A DNA stretch of 64,000 bases from an archaeon (GCA_018653485.1 JABHZE010000002.1:120294-184293), one strand, 5' to 3'. Counted from the stretch's first letter, positions 1 through 8,462 are shown. Notes: generated from the letters alone by a model not told the origin. Program-made: numbers and translations.

Positions 1-1
1 T

Positions 2-121
2 TTCAAATGCGGAAAGAAAATAACTACTGCCGTACTTGATAAAAGATTTCTATGCCCTCATTGCGGATATAAGATTTTCTACAAACCAAGAAAACATATT
101 GTAAAGATTAAGGCGGTTTAA
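2..121 (+). CDS. rpo12: RNA polymerase subunit Rpo12 (RpoP), C-terminal part
   Basis: The open frame runs from the window edge to a TAA and encodes about 39 residues. They carry the second half of the Rpo12/Rpb12 zinc ribbon: one Cys near the start (FKCGKK), then CPHCGYKIFYKPR and a basic tail ending in KIKAV. Rpo12 is a small zinc-binding subunit on the outside of archaeal RNA polymerase. The start lies outside the window. Only 7 nt separate it from the prefoldin beta gene, matching the common archaeal rpo12-pfdB arrangement. Confidence 0.85.
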   Translation, partial: FKCGKKITTAVLDKRFLCPHCGYKIFYKPRKHIVKIKAV

Positions 122-128
122 TTTTAAA

Positions 129-458
129 ATGGATTTAGATAAAGAAACTCAAGAAAAAGTTCAACAATTACAAATGTTTGAACAAACATTACAACAATTA
201 TTAATGCAAAAACAAGCTTTTCAAATGGAATTATCTGAAACAGAAAATGCATTAGCAGAAATTACAAGTTCTAAAGACGATGTATTCAAATTAGTAGGAC
301 AAATAATGATAAAATCAGATAAAAAGAAAATAGAAGAAGAACTAAAAAAGAAACAAGAATTATTAGCATTAAGATTAAAATCAATTGATTCTCAGGAAGC
401 TGATTTAACAAAAAGGCTTGAAGATTTAAGAAAAGAAGTAATGGCTAAGATAAAGTGA
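129..458 (+). CDS. pfdB: Prefoldin subunit beta
   Basis: This 109-residue, almost entirely helical protein has two long coiled-coil arms rich in Gln, Glu and Lys, joined near the middle by a short region around KLVGQIMIKSDKK. That is the beta-class prefoldin pattern and a normal length for the family. Prefoldin is a jellyfish-shaped alpha2-beta4 hexamer that holds unfolded proteins in the cytosol and passes them to the chaperonin. The gene starts 7 nt after rpo12 and is probably co-transcribed with it. The alpha subunit is not in the window. Confidence 0.92.
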   Translation: MDLDKETQEKVQQLQMFEQTLQQLLMQKQAFQMELSETENALAEITSSKDDVFKLVGQIMIKSDKKKIEEELKKKQELLALRLKSIDSQEADLTKRLEDLRKEVMAKIK

Positions 459-494
459 TTTTTTTAAATAGTTGATTTATATTTGGTGAGGGTT

Positions 495-869
495 TTATTG
501 ACTCATAAAAGGAAATTTTAATTGCCTATGATATCCTCTTAATGCATTTTCATATCTCTTTTTGTGTCTGTCTGGACACTTATAATCACAATCATCTCTA
601 AAATAAAAACTATTAATATGCCAATAATAGTGAATAGAAAATCTTCCTATTCCATGCCCATCCTTATCCTGTACCCAATAATTAATATCATTTCCTAATT
701 TTAGTAATTCTAATAAATCTCCTGTAACTGTTTCAAAAATTTCAACTAATCGATCAGATTCTTCAAATTCATGAGCCAAACAAAAAAGTTTAAAATATTC
801 TATGAAATCTCTTCTATCTAAACTAGTGATATCCACCTCTATCTCAATACCCTTTATTTCATTACTCAT
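495..869 (-). CDS. Hypothetical protein, 124 aa
   Basis: I do not recognise this family. The protein is soluble, with no signal peptide or membrane segment. It has an acidic N-terminal half (IEIEVDITSLDRRDFIEYF) and a C-terminal half rich in aromatic residues and His, with two Cys in DDCDYKCPD. It is convergent with pfdB and divergent from sepF. Codon use resembles its neighbours, so there is no sign of transfer. The ATG at 869 follows an AT-rich stretch that could hold a promoter. Confidence 0.6.
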   Translation of the reverse strand: MSNEIKGIEIEVDITSLDRRDFIEYFKLFCLAHEFEESDRLVEIFETVTGDLLELLKLGNDINYWVQDKDGHGIGRFSIHYYWHINSFYFRDDCDYKCPDRHKKRYENALRGYHRQLKFPFMSQ

Positions 870-939
870 AATTATTTTACATTAATTTTATATAAAAATA
901 ATATACTGCTCTAACCCTATTTTTAACAACACAGAAATC

Positions 940-947
940 TTTATAAA
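940..947 (+). promoter_or_regulatory. TATA box of sepF
   Basis: TTTATAAA lies about 26 nt before the expected start of transcription, which would fall almost at the ATG at 970. The transcript is therefore probably leaderless, as for many genes in this window. Confidence 0.6.
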
Positions 948-969
948 CTTCTCACGATATTCCTTAATT

Positions 970-1353
970 ATGGTGTTCGATAGTTTAAAAAAAGCATTTG
1001 GTAGCAATGAAGGAGAAGAGGAATATATTGAAATTGACTTAGGTAGAGAGATGAAAAAAGCCAAGGTTATTGTAAGGCCATTTGTATTAAAAAGTTTTGA
1101 AGATGTTACTCCTATTTTAAATTCATTAAGAGAAGGATACACAATAGCTGTTATTGATATTAAACAATTAAGAGCTAAAGATATTATTGAATTAAAGAGA
1201 GCTATTTCTAAGATAAAGAAAACAGCAGATGCATTGGAAGGAAACATTGCAGGATTTGGTGAAAACATGATCATTGTTACACCTCAATTTGCAGAAATCC
1301 ACAAACCCCAAGCACAACCTACAAATTCTCCAGCAGATATGGTTAGGGAATAA
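970..1353 (+). CDS. sepF: SepF-like cell division protein
   Basis: This 127-residue protein matches the archaeal SepF family (DUF552). A short N-terminal amphipathic segment (MVFDSLKKAFG) is suited to membrane binding. An acidic linker follows, then the SepF core with alternating beta strands and helices (KVIVRPFVLKSFEDV, then YTIAVIDIKQL) and a conserved Gly-rich end (GNIAGFGENMIIVTP). SepF anchors FtsZ to the membrane in archaea and in many bacteria. No FtsZ gene is in the window. The length is usual for an archaeal SepF. Confidence 0.88.
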   Translation: MVFDSLKKAFGSNEGEEEYIEIDLGREMKKAKVIVRPFVLKSFEDVTPILNSLREGYTIAVIDIKQLRAKDIIELKRAISKIKKTADALEGNIAGFGENMIIVTPQFAEIHKPQAQPTNSPADMVRE

Positions 1354-1430
1354 AAATTTAATAACCAAATTTTAAATACTTAAATTTCTACATAAAACTA
1401 GATTAAATAACTAGTTTATCCTATAATCCA

Positions 1431-2045
1431 ATGAAAATCTTATACATTGAATCTAAATCAAGAAAAGCAGATATTAAAATATCTAAATCAGAAATAAAAA
1501 AATTACCTAAAAAAATATTTCTAGCCTATACAGTCCAATTTAAAGATTTCACACTACAATTTAAAAAACAACTTAAGGAAAACAAAATACAAGTAGAGAA
1601 AACCCAACAAGTTTTAGGATGTTCTAAGATAAATACAAAATCTCCTATATTATTAATAGGAACAGGAAGATTCCATGCACTTAACCTATATTTGCAAGCT
1701 CCATCTGTTTTTATTCTAGAAGGAGATAAAATAACCAAAATACCTGAATCAGAGATTCAGAAATTAAAACAAAAGAGAAAAACAGCACTCATTAAGTTTC
1801 TTCACGCAGAAAACATAGGAATTTTAGTTTCAACAAAGCCAGGACAAGAAAACCTAAAGATAGCTGAAAAAATCAAAAAACAACTAATTAAACAAAAAAA
1901 GAAACCCTATATTTTTCTAGCTAATAATATAGATATCAATCAATTTGAGAACTTTAATATCCAAAGTTGGATTAATACTTCTTGCCCAGGTTTAGCAAAT
2001 GATAACACAAATATCCTAAACCACACAGAATTACCTAAAAAATAA
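1431..2045 (+). CDS. dph2: Dph2-like diphthamide synthase, lacking N-terminal domain
   Basis: The 204 residues align with the last two domains of archaeal Dph2, the radical 3-amino-3-carboxypropyl transferase that begins diphthamide synthesis on elongation factor 2. Landmarks are AYTVQFKD (family TTxQH region), the second cluster cysteine in VLGCS, the GTGRFHALNLYL segment, GILVSTKPGQENL, and the third cysteine in NTSCPGLAND. Archaeal Dph2 is usually about 330-350 residues with three Fe-S cysteines, one per domain. Here domain 1 with its first cysteine is missing, and only 77 nt separate this gene from sepF, too little to hold it. The protein may need a partner or may be degenerate. Confidence 0.72.
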   Translation: MKILYIESKSRKADIKISKSEIKKLPKKIFLAYTVQFKDFTLQFKKQLKENKIQVEKTQQVLGCSKINTKSPILLIGTGRFHALNLYLQAPSVFILEGDKITKIPESEIQKLKQKRKTALIKFLHAENIGILVSTKPGQENLKIAEKIKKQLIKQKKKPYIFLANNIDINQFENFNIQSWINTSCPGLANDNTNILNHTELPKK

Positions 2046-2077
2046 TAAAAATAAAATAAAAAAACAACAAATTAAGT

Positions 2078-2461
2078 TTACTCTCTCGCAATTTCTAAAA
2101 CAGATTTTAATGCCACAATTATTGTTGCAGGTATAAACAAGAACAATAACGCATTTAGGATTTCACCTAATATAATACCTATTTTAAGAAAACTAACAGT
2201 TCCTAAAGCACTTATTACACTTCCACCCATTACAGATACAATAACAAGTGATACTGCTGCAAGTAAGAATTTTGAAGCATCATTACTATCAACATTTAGT
2301 AAACCTACCAAAATTCCTGAAATTATCATTAACCCAAGAATCCCATTATATAGGTTAGGCCCCAATTGGGAGCTAAATATACCTAATACAATAGCAAGAA
2401 CTACACCGATTATAAATGCCCATGCACCAATACCTCTCATTTTTCCTTTTTTCTTAGCCAT
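2078..2461 (-). CDS. Four-helix membrane protein, 127 aa
   Basis: A short basic N-terminus (MAKKKGKMRGIG) is followed by about four hydrophobic segments separated by brief loops, so it is an integral membrane protein. I do not recognise a function. A strong Shine-Dalgarno (complement of acctcctttc, about 2466-2475) lies just before the ATG, like that of the S-layer gene at 11991. Ribosome binding by base pairing is thus used alongside leaderless initiation. It is convergent with dph2. Confidence 0.7.
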   Translation of the reverse strand: MAKKKGKMRGIGAWAFIIGVVLAIVLGIFSSQLGPNLYNGILGLMIISGILVGLLNVDSNDASKFLLAAVSLVIVSVMGGSVISALGTVSFLKIGIILGEILNALLFLFIPATIIVALKSVLEIARE

Positions 2462-2554
2462 TTCATAATACCTCCTTTCAGCAGAGTAGTTAATTAATAC
2501 CCTACTATAATATAACTAAAACACTATTATAAAGGTTTTCAAAGGAGACCTTAG

Positions 2555-2710
2555 TAAATTTCCATTTAACAATTCTTAATTCAAATCTCTTAAAAAATAA
2601 CTCCATTTTTTCCAAAAAATCAAACCCAAATTTCCAAAAAAACTCCCAACAAAAAATCAACTAACAATCTCAACCCAAAACCAAAAAATATTAAAAATCA
2701 ATTTACCTTC
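2555..2710. other. 156-nt tract without G on the + strand
   Basis: The 356-nt gap between the divergent genes at 2461 and 2818 has no gene. From 2555 to 2710 the + strand has no G at all but about one fifth C, mostly in short CCC or CC clusters between A runs. I see no open frame or clear hairpin in it. Confidence 0.6.
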
Positions 2711-2782
2711 GATAAATCAATCAAAAAAACCAGAAAACACACCATTTTACAATTTTAACACATATTTTACAAAAGCGAAATC

Positions 2783-2790
2783 TTTATAAA
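2783..2790 (+). promoter_or_regulatory. TATA box of the acidic surface protein gene
   Basis: TTTATAAA ends 28 nt before the ATG at 2818, with a purine-rich element just upstream (GCGAAATC) suited to TFB binding. The position predicts a leaderless mRNA. Confidence 0.6.
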
Positions 2791-2817
2791 GTGTCTTAAC
2801 TCAAAAATTATAACAAA

Positions 2818-4482
2818 ATGAAATCAAAAATACTATCAATGTTTTTATTGACAACAATTTTAGCACTTTCTTTAGTTAGTGCAGCTGATTTTACACTTTC
2901 TAAAACTTCAATTGAATTTACTGAAACAAGTAATTCTCAAAGTTTTACAATGACTCCTGTTGATGGACTTGTAGCATTTAATGATTATACTTTAACACTT
3001 ACACAAATTTTAGATGATGATGATAACCCTATAACAATTACAACAACACCTGATTCAATAACTGCTCTTGATGATACAACAGCTATTAATGTTGCAACAA
3101 CTGTTGATTTTGATGATTTAACAGTAGGAAAGAGTTATACTGGTGATTTAATAATTACAAATGATGCAGACGCAAACGATACTGAAACTATTACAGTAAA
3201 CTTCTTAAAAACATTTTGTGAAGAAGGAGAACAAAGCACAAATGATCATGAATTAGAAATTACAGAAGTTGATATTGAAAATGATGATGGAGATGATGAT
3301 GAATGGTCACCATTAGATGAAATAACAATTGAAGTAGAAGTTACAAATAATGGAGACGAAAAAGTAAAGGATGTTATTGTTGAATTAGGAATATTTAATT
3401 CAGATGGTGAAAACATTGTGAGAGACTTAGAAAACTTAGATGATGAACAAATTGACTTAGGAAATATAGATGATGATGAGGATGATACTACAACTTTTGA
3501 ATTTAAAGTTCCAGCTGATTTTGAAGATGAAAATTATAAAATTGTAATTAAAGCTTATAGTGATAAAGAAGATGAAGAAAATGTTTGTACATCTTCAGCT
3601 GCAGATTTTGAAGACGAATACTTTGAATTAATTACAGGTGAAAGAGAAGATGATGAAGACAAACACGTTATTGTAGATGATATTGTATTTTCTCCAGAAA
3701 CAGCTGAACCAGGAGACATAATTCAAGTTACAGCAGAAGTTTTCAATATTGGAGATGAAGAATATGAAGATCAAGTTATGGTATCTGTTTATAATCAAGA
3801 ACTTGGAATTAATGAAGAAATTATAGTTACTGGAGATTTAGATGCTGGAGATTCAGAAGTTATTGACTTTGAATTTGAAGTTCCATCAACAGCTAATCCA
3901 AAACTTTACACACTTGAATTTAAAACATATTATGATTATGATGAAGATGATGATGAATATGATTTAGAATCAGATGAAAGAGTTACAAAAGTTCTTAAAG
4001 TTGAAGGAACACCATTACCTCCAACACCAGAACTTAGAATCACAGCAGGATTAGATTCAGACTCTGTAAAAGCTGGAGAAGAAGTTACAATTACTGCAAC
4101 TCTTGAAAACACAGGAGATGATGAAACAACTTACTCAATAACATTATCTGGAAATAGTGCATGGTCAAGTGCATCAATAAGCCCAAGAATATTAACTCTT
4201 ACTGCAGGAGAATCAAAAGATGTTGAAATAATCCTTACATTAGATGATGATGTTGAAGCAGAAACAAAAGATTTCACACTAAAAGCAACTTCAAATGCTG
4301 AAACAATCGAAAAAGATATGTCTCTTACAATTGAAGAAGATGATTCAAGAGATGCTAATCAAGTAGTTGACCATCTTAAAACAAACTGGTTTATCTATGT
4401 AATAGTATTAGTTAACTTAATCTTAATCATAGCAATAATCTCTGTAATTAAGAGAATGATTGCACCAAGACCAGTTCTTTAA
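2818..4482 (+). CDS. Acidic anchored surface protein with CARDB-like repeats
   Basis: A signal peptide (residues 1-22, ending LVSAAD) leads into an extracellular region of several immunoglobulin-like, CARDB/APHP-type beta domains. A repeated pattern is visible: LDDEQIDLGNIDDDEDDTT with EFKVPADFED, then GDLDAGDSEVIDFEFEVP, then LTLTAGESKDVEIIL. The chain is extremely rich in Asp and Glu. One hydrophobic segment near residues 525-547 and a short basic tail anchor it in the membrane. Likely roles are surface structure, adhesion or cation binding; none is proven. It is a single-gene unit. Confidence 0.75.
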   Translation: MKSKILSMFLLTTILALSLVSAADFTLSKTSIEFTETSNSQSFTMTPVDGLVAFNDYTLTLTQILDDDDNPITITTTPDSITALDDTTAINVATTVDFDDLTVGKSYTGDLIITNDADANDTETITVNFLKTFCEEGEQSTNDHELEITEVDIENDDGDDDEWSPLDEITIEVEVTNNGDEKVKDVIVELGIFNSDGENIVRDLENLDDEQIDLGNIDDDEDDTTTFEFKVPADFEDENYKIVIKAYSDKEDEENVCTSSAADFEDEYFELITGEREDDEDKHVIVDDIVFSPETAEPGDIIQVTAEVFNIGDEEYEDQVMVSVYNQELGINEEIIVTGDLDAGDSEVIDFEFEVPSTANPKLYTLEFKTYYDYDEDDDEYDLESDERVTKVLKVEGTPLPPTPELRITAGLDSDSVKAGEEVTITATLENTGDDETTYSITLSGNSAWSSASISPRILTLTAGESKDVEIILTLDDDVEAETKDFTLKATSNAETIEKDMSLTIEEDDSRDANQVVDHLKTNWFIYVIVLVNLILIIAIISVIKRMIAPRPVL

Positions 4483-4553
4483 TTTTTCTTTAAGTTTTTA
4501 TTAATAATTAGTTTAAGGAGTATTTTAATAAATATTTATTAACTTAAATTATC

Positions 4554-4943
4554 ATGGCACTTACACATGTTGTTGGAATTGTTAGATATTATGATGAAGT
4601 CTTAGTTGGAAAGAAAATCTCTACTTCTCCAAAATTTTTAGCAGGTAAATGGCATATTCCTGGAGAAACTATAGAACCTAATGAAACAGATAAACAAGCT
4701 TTAGAAAGAGGATTACGTGAAGAAGCAGGAATAGAGGTTATTGTTGGAAGATATATTGATAGTCACTTTAATGAGGATGGAGGAGAAGTTAAGTGGTATG
4801 AATGTTTTTATGTTTCTGGGAAAGTAATTCCTAGAAGCGATTTAGAAGACGCGAGATTTATTAATAAAAAAGAAGTAATAAATATTTGTAGTCCAAGGGC
4901 CTCAGAAAAATGGCCTAAAAAGATTTTAGATTATTTTAAATAA
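4554..4943 (+). CDS. NUDIX hydrolase
   Basis: This 129-residue protein has a NUDIX fold: KWHIPGETIEPNET, then the helix ERGLREEAGIEV. The NUDIX box is recognisable but not perfect. The first Gly of the consensus is Glu (PGET for PGGx) and the RE pair reads RG, while the metal-binding LREEAGI is kept. NUDIX enzymes cleave nucleoside diphosphates linked to another group; the substrate cannot be read from sequence. A second NUDIX protein is at 28414-28821. The gene is convergent with the PAP2 gene. Confidence 0.85.
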   Translation: MALTHVVGIVRYYDEVLVGKKISTSPKFLAGKWHIPGETIEPNETDKQALERGLREEAGIEVIVGRYIDSHFNEDGGEVKWYECFYVSGKVIPRSDLEDARFINKKEVINICSPRASEKWPKKILDYFK

Positions 4944-4949
4944 AATTTT

Positions 4950-5594
4950 CTACCCAAACACCCTAAACCTTTTAACAATCTTCCCACCAAAACCATATCT
5001 CTTCTCCAACCAAATCATACTCATTCCTATTAAATATCCAATTAATCCCCCGCTTAAAACATCAGACATATAATGAACCCCAAAATACATTCTTGATAAT
5101 CCTACTGAAACTGCAAAAATAAGCCAGATATATTTAAATTTTCTAAATTTTTTGTTTAACAAAGGAACTAATGCAAAAACTAACATTGTTTGAAATGAAG
5201 GGAATGAATAATTCCAGGTATTAAAGTTGCCTAACCCTTCGTAAAATAGCATATTTAAAACACTAACTAACCCTTCTTGGAAAGGACGTAGCCTTTTAAC
5301 AACCACTTTTAATGTAACTGCAACAATAACTGAAAGAAATATTGTTAAACCTGCAGGAATAACATATCTTCTAGTTTTTTTATTCCAAGAAAACAAACAA
5401 ATTATAAAAAAGAAAATAATAAACACATTACTTAAAAATTCAATTATTAAAAAATAAACATCAAGATACTGATTTCTCAAACTTTCAATAAATTTAATTA
5501 TCTGAACATCAAATATAAAACTTAAAACTATCAATACAAAGGTTAATCCAACAACTACACAAAACACAGATCTATTTTTAACACTCTTTTTCAT
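4950..5594 (-). CDS. PAP2-family membrane phosphatase
   Basis: The 214-residue protein has about six membrane helices and the PAP2 signature: KVVVKRLRPF (KX6RP), a second motif SFPSFQTM, and SRMYFGVHYMSD (SRX5HX3D). The family removes phosphate from lipid phosphates such as dolichyl or undecaprenyl pyrophosphate. The second motif is normally PSGH; here it reads PSFQ, so the His that donates a proton is replaced by Gln. The SRX5H nucleophile His and the phosphate-binding Lys/Arg remain. It is divergently placed next to an archaeosortase and DedA, so a lipid-carrier role in envelope assembly is plausible. Confidence 0.8.
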   Translation of the reverse strand: MKKSVKNRSVFCVVVGLTFVLIVLSFIFDVQIIKFIESLRNQYLDVYFLIIEFLSNVFIIFFFIICLFSWNKKTRRYVIPAGLTIFLSVIVAVTLKVVVKRLRPFQEGLVSVLNMLFYEGLGNFNTWNYSFPSFQTMLVFALVPLLNKKFRKFKYIWLIFAVSVGLSRMYFGVHYMSDVLSGGLIGYLIGMSMIWLEKRYGFGGKIVKRFRVFG

Positions 5595-5642
5595 ATGTTA
5601 CAAGGGGATTAAATATTTAAATAGATTTCCTTTATTTATTTT

Positions 5643-6203
5643 ATGAATAAGAAAATCAAAAAATCAAAAAAAACAGATGAAAAAAATAAAATCTATATGA
5701 TTTTAACAAGATATATTTTATTACTCTTACTAAGTTTCTCTCTCTCTTTAATCTATAAGATTCTCACACCTTTAACAATTAACACAGCATTTATTTTATT
5801 AAAACAATTTATCCCCACAATATTAATCTCAGGAAATTTATTAATAATCCCTCTTGATAAGGTAATAGAGATAAATCAAGCATGTGTTGCAGGTTCTGCA
5901 TACCTTTTACTAATATTAATCAATCTTACTGTGCCTATGGCCTTAAGAAAGAGGATTTATACACTATTATTCTCATTAATAACTCTTTTTATAATCAATA
6001 TATTAAGAATCTTAATTTTTACAATATTATATAATAATAATTTCAAATATTTTACATTAACTCACAATATCTTTTGGGTCTTTCTAAGTACAATATTTGT
6101 AGTCTTAATATGGCTCTTAACAGTAAAAGTATTCGCTATAAAGGATATACCAGTCTATACTGATATTAAATACTTAAGGGGAGTAAGGAGATCTAGAGGA
6201 TGA
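5643..6203 (+). CDS. Archaeosortase/exosortase family (pacearchaeosortase-like)
   Basis: This 186-residue membrane protein has about five to six helices and the exosortase catalytic pattern: Cys81 in NQACVAGSAY, Arg122 in NILRIL, and His141 in THNIFW. These enzymes are membrane cysteine transpeptidases that cut C-terminal PEP/PGF-CTERM-like signals and are thought to link the protein to a lipid or glycan. It forms an operon with dedA (ATGA overlap at 6200-6203) and is divergent from a PAP2 phosphatase. A plausible substrate is encoded at 40805-41074. The name pacearchaeosortase is by resemblance, not by search. Confidence 0.82.
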   Translation: MNKKIKKSKKTDEKNKIYMILTRYILLLLLSFSLSLIYKILTPLTINTAFILLKQFIPTILISGNLLIIPLDKVIEINQACVAGSAYLLLILINLTVPMALRKRIYTLLFSLITLFIINILRILIFTILYNNNFKYFTLTHNIFWVFLSTIFVVLIWLLTVKVFAIKDIPVYTDIKYLRGVRRSRG

Positions 6204-6868
6204 TAGAGACAATATTTAATCTACTGCATCAATTAATAGAATTCTTAGTGACAATTATCAGTTCATTAGGTTATTTAGGGATATTTATTGGAATGACTAT
6301 TGAAAGCTCATTTCTTCCATTTCCAAGTGAATTAATTCTTCCTCCTGCAGGAGTTTTAATCTCTAGAGGAGAAATGTCTTGGATATTAGTCTTAATTTCA
6401 GCAGTTTTAGGAAGCATACTCGGAGCATTAATTAATTATTTTCTAGCTCTCACTTTAGGAAGGAGGGCAATCAACCACCTATTAAGCAAATATGAAAAAA
6501 TATTATTCTTTTTAGATGAGGATAAATTAGCTAAATCAGATTATTTCTTTAAAAAACACGGAGAAATAACCACATTTATCGGAAGATTAGTTCCAGGGAT
6601 AAGGCAATTAATATCTATCCCAGCAGGATTTGCTAAAATGAATCTTAAAAGATTTATATTCTTTACAACACTTGGAGCAGGAATTTGGTCATTTATCTTA
6701 ATTTATCTAGGATATCTTTATGGGGACAATATAGATGTAATAAAACAAAACGCCAACACTATTTTATTATTCCTATTGCCAGTAATCCTCTTATCAATTT
6801 TAATTTATTTATTGATGCATAAAAAGAAAAAGGATAAACAATCAATCAAAGAAAAACAATCAAACTAA
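6200..6868 (+). CDS. DedA family membrane protein
   Basis: This 222-residue protein has the DedA/SNARE-associated pattern: FIGMTIESSFLPFPSELILPPAG, then FFKKHGEITTFIGRLVPGIRQLISIPAG. The conserved Glu near the N-terminus and the GRxxPxxRxxxxxPAG motif are present. DedA proteins are membrane transporters, several of which recycle lipid carriers such as undecaprenyl phosphate across the membrane. The ATG overlaps the stop codon of the archaeosortase gene, so translation is probably coupled. Confidence 0.9.
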   Translation: MIETIFNLLHQLIEFLVTIISSLGYLGIFIGMTIESSFLPFPSELILPPAGVLISRGEMSWILVLISAVLGSILGALINYFLALTLGRRAINHLLSKYEKILFFLDEDKLAKSDYFFKKHGEITTFIGRLVPGIRQLISIPAGFAKMNLKRFIFFTTLGAGIWSFILIYLGYLYGDNIDVIKQNANTILLFLLPVILLSILIYLLMHKKKKDKQSIKEKQSN

Positions 6869-6890
6869 TAAATTCTCAAATCAGTATGAA

Positions 6891-7484
6891 CTATTTCTTT
6901 TTTCTAATTAAATAAATAACAACAAGAGCAATTATAACCAAAACCCCTATAAAAATATAAATCATATTGTTTGAACTTTTAGTACAATAACTTATTTCAG
7001 AATATTGATACGGAATTTTTTCTTCTAATCCTTCTACATCACATTTATAGCCTTCATTTTTCCATTCCTCACACTGAATCTTTTTACATTTAGAGAACAT
7101 TCCTTCATTATCTTTACAAACATTATCATTAACACATTCACTATACGAACAACAATAAACTTCTAATAAACACCCATCTTCAAAACCACATACAAAAGAA
7201 CCCTCTTTATATTCCATATAAGGATTCCATTCAGAATCAAAAGTATTTGCAAATGCATTTTTATTCCCACAAACATCAATAAAAATATCATCAATTAAAA
7301 CATTTTCCTCAAAACTAATTTCAAAAGTTTCATCTGCATAAACAGAACAACCCCTATTTTCTCCAATCACTGAATATAATTCCCCTTCAGGATTAGTCTT
7401 TTCAATAACACTATATGCAAATATACTTGGAGTTAGAAATAATAAAGAAGTTACAATAAATAAACTAATTAGATTTCCCCTCAT
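6891..7484 (-). CDS. Secreted, C-terminally anchored cysteine-rich protein
   Basis: I chose the ATG at 7484 (MRGNLISLF), which puts a signal peptide at the N-terminus (residues 1-23, cut near IFAYS); the open frame reaches 7574. The outside part has about a dozen Cys, including VYCCSYSECVNDNVCKD, and ends in one membrane helix and the tail IRKKK. It is probably a disulfide-rich surface protein. It follows the gene at 7549-8442 on the same strand. No function is recognised. Confidence 0.65.
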   Translation of the reverse strand: MRGNLISLFIVTSLLFLTPSIFAYSVIEKTNPEGELYSVIGENRGCSVYADETFEISFEENVLIDDIFIDVCGNKNAFANTFDSEWNPYMEYKEGSFVCGFEDGCLLEVYCCSYSECVNDNVCKDNEGMFSKCKKIQCEEWKNEGYKCDVEGLEEKIPYQYSEISYCTKSSNNMIYIFIGVLVIIALVVIYLIRKKK

Positions 7485-7548
7485 TTTATTAATAACCAAT
7501 TGAACATTTTTAAATCTTTCTAAGACCTCTAATAAATTCTTAAATTCC

Positions 7549-8442
7549 CTAATAACCTGGAACCATTTCAACAAACAAATTCATATAATCTCCAACAACT
7601 TCTAACATAAATTTCTCAGAAACTTCAACAATCTCACAATTAGCATAAGTTATCTCAAAACAATTTTCAGAAGTTTGTTCTATCTTTGTCTCATTACCAC
7701 TATTAAACATAATCACAGTATTATCAGGATGACTTTGACAATTAGCAAACAAAAGTCGATTCTCTTCAGCCCCTTCTTCAGTAGATTGAGCACCCCTAAC
7801 ATTCATAAGTCCAAATCTTGTAAGAAGTTGAGTAATCCCTCCAACACCATTAACACTATGAGGGCACACCTCCATGTCAGGGTTAATACTTAGAAAAATA
7901 TCCTTACTTCTTTGAAAAACAATACTATCCTTCTTTAATTCCACTGGAATTGAATCTATCTCTCGAGGGTCACTTATTAATTCTAAATAAAAAGGGTCTA
8001 GAGAATTCCCTTGCTGATCTATTCTAGGAATTTCAGTGAAATAAACCCAAACACCTCCTCGCTTAGCTTTAAAAAAATCAAGATGATTATATTCAAATTT
8101 ATTTATAATATTTTTATTAATATAAGGAACTAAAACAATTATTAGAATCATACTAGTCATTAAAATAATCGCCCACATAAGTTGTTTATTTTGTTTTTTT
8201 GCAATTTCTTTTTTTGTAATTTTGGAATCTTCTGAACTAAGTTCAGAATCCACTATTTTACTTTTATCAATATCAGCATTTTCAACAACACTATCTTTAA
8301 CAGAACTATCCTCTACCTCACTTTCAATTATCTTACTATCCTCAATTTTACTATCATCAACATCACTATTAATTATTTTACTATCCTCTACATTACTTTC
8401 TTCAATAACAGATTTATTCTCAATTTTATCTTCTTTTTCCAT
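7549..8442 (-). CDS. Membrane protein with N-terminal pentapeptide-like repeat
   Basis: The 297-residue protein has three parts. Residues about 20-75 are eleven five-residue units of the form S-x-[IV]-x-[DEN] (SKIIN, SDVDD, SKIED, SKIIE and so on). A single membrane helix follows near residues 88-108. The C-terminal domain, about 190 residues with four Cys, is probably outside the cell. A related C-terminal region seems to occur in the next gene downstream on the map (8552-9196): both end with an NxxxMF segment followed by a Cys-containing beta region. No function is recognised. Confidence 0.65.
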   Translation of the reverse strand: MEKEDKIENKSVIEESNVEDSKIINSDVDDSKIEDSKIIESEVEDSSVKDSVVENADIDKSKIVDSELSSEDSKITKKEIAKKQNKQLMWAIILMTSMILIIVLVPYINKNIINKFEYNHLDFFKAKRGGVWVYFTEIPRIDQQGNSLDPFYLELISDPREIDSIPVELKKDSIVFQRSKDIFLSINPDMEVCPHSVNGVGGITQLLTRFGLMNVRGAQSTEEGAEENRLLFANCQSHPDNTVIMFNSGNETKIEQTSENCFEITYANCEIVEVSEKFMLEVVGDYMNLFVEMVPGY

Positions 8443-8462
8443 TTTAAAATTTCTTTCTCCCG

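Noticed and set aside
888-1274. A 128-residue minus-strand frame.
   Set aside because: It lies opposite sepF, which has clear family motifs and a promoter.
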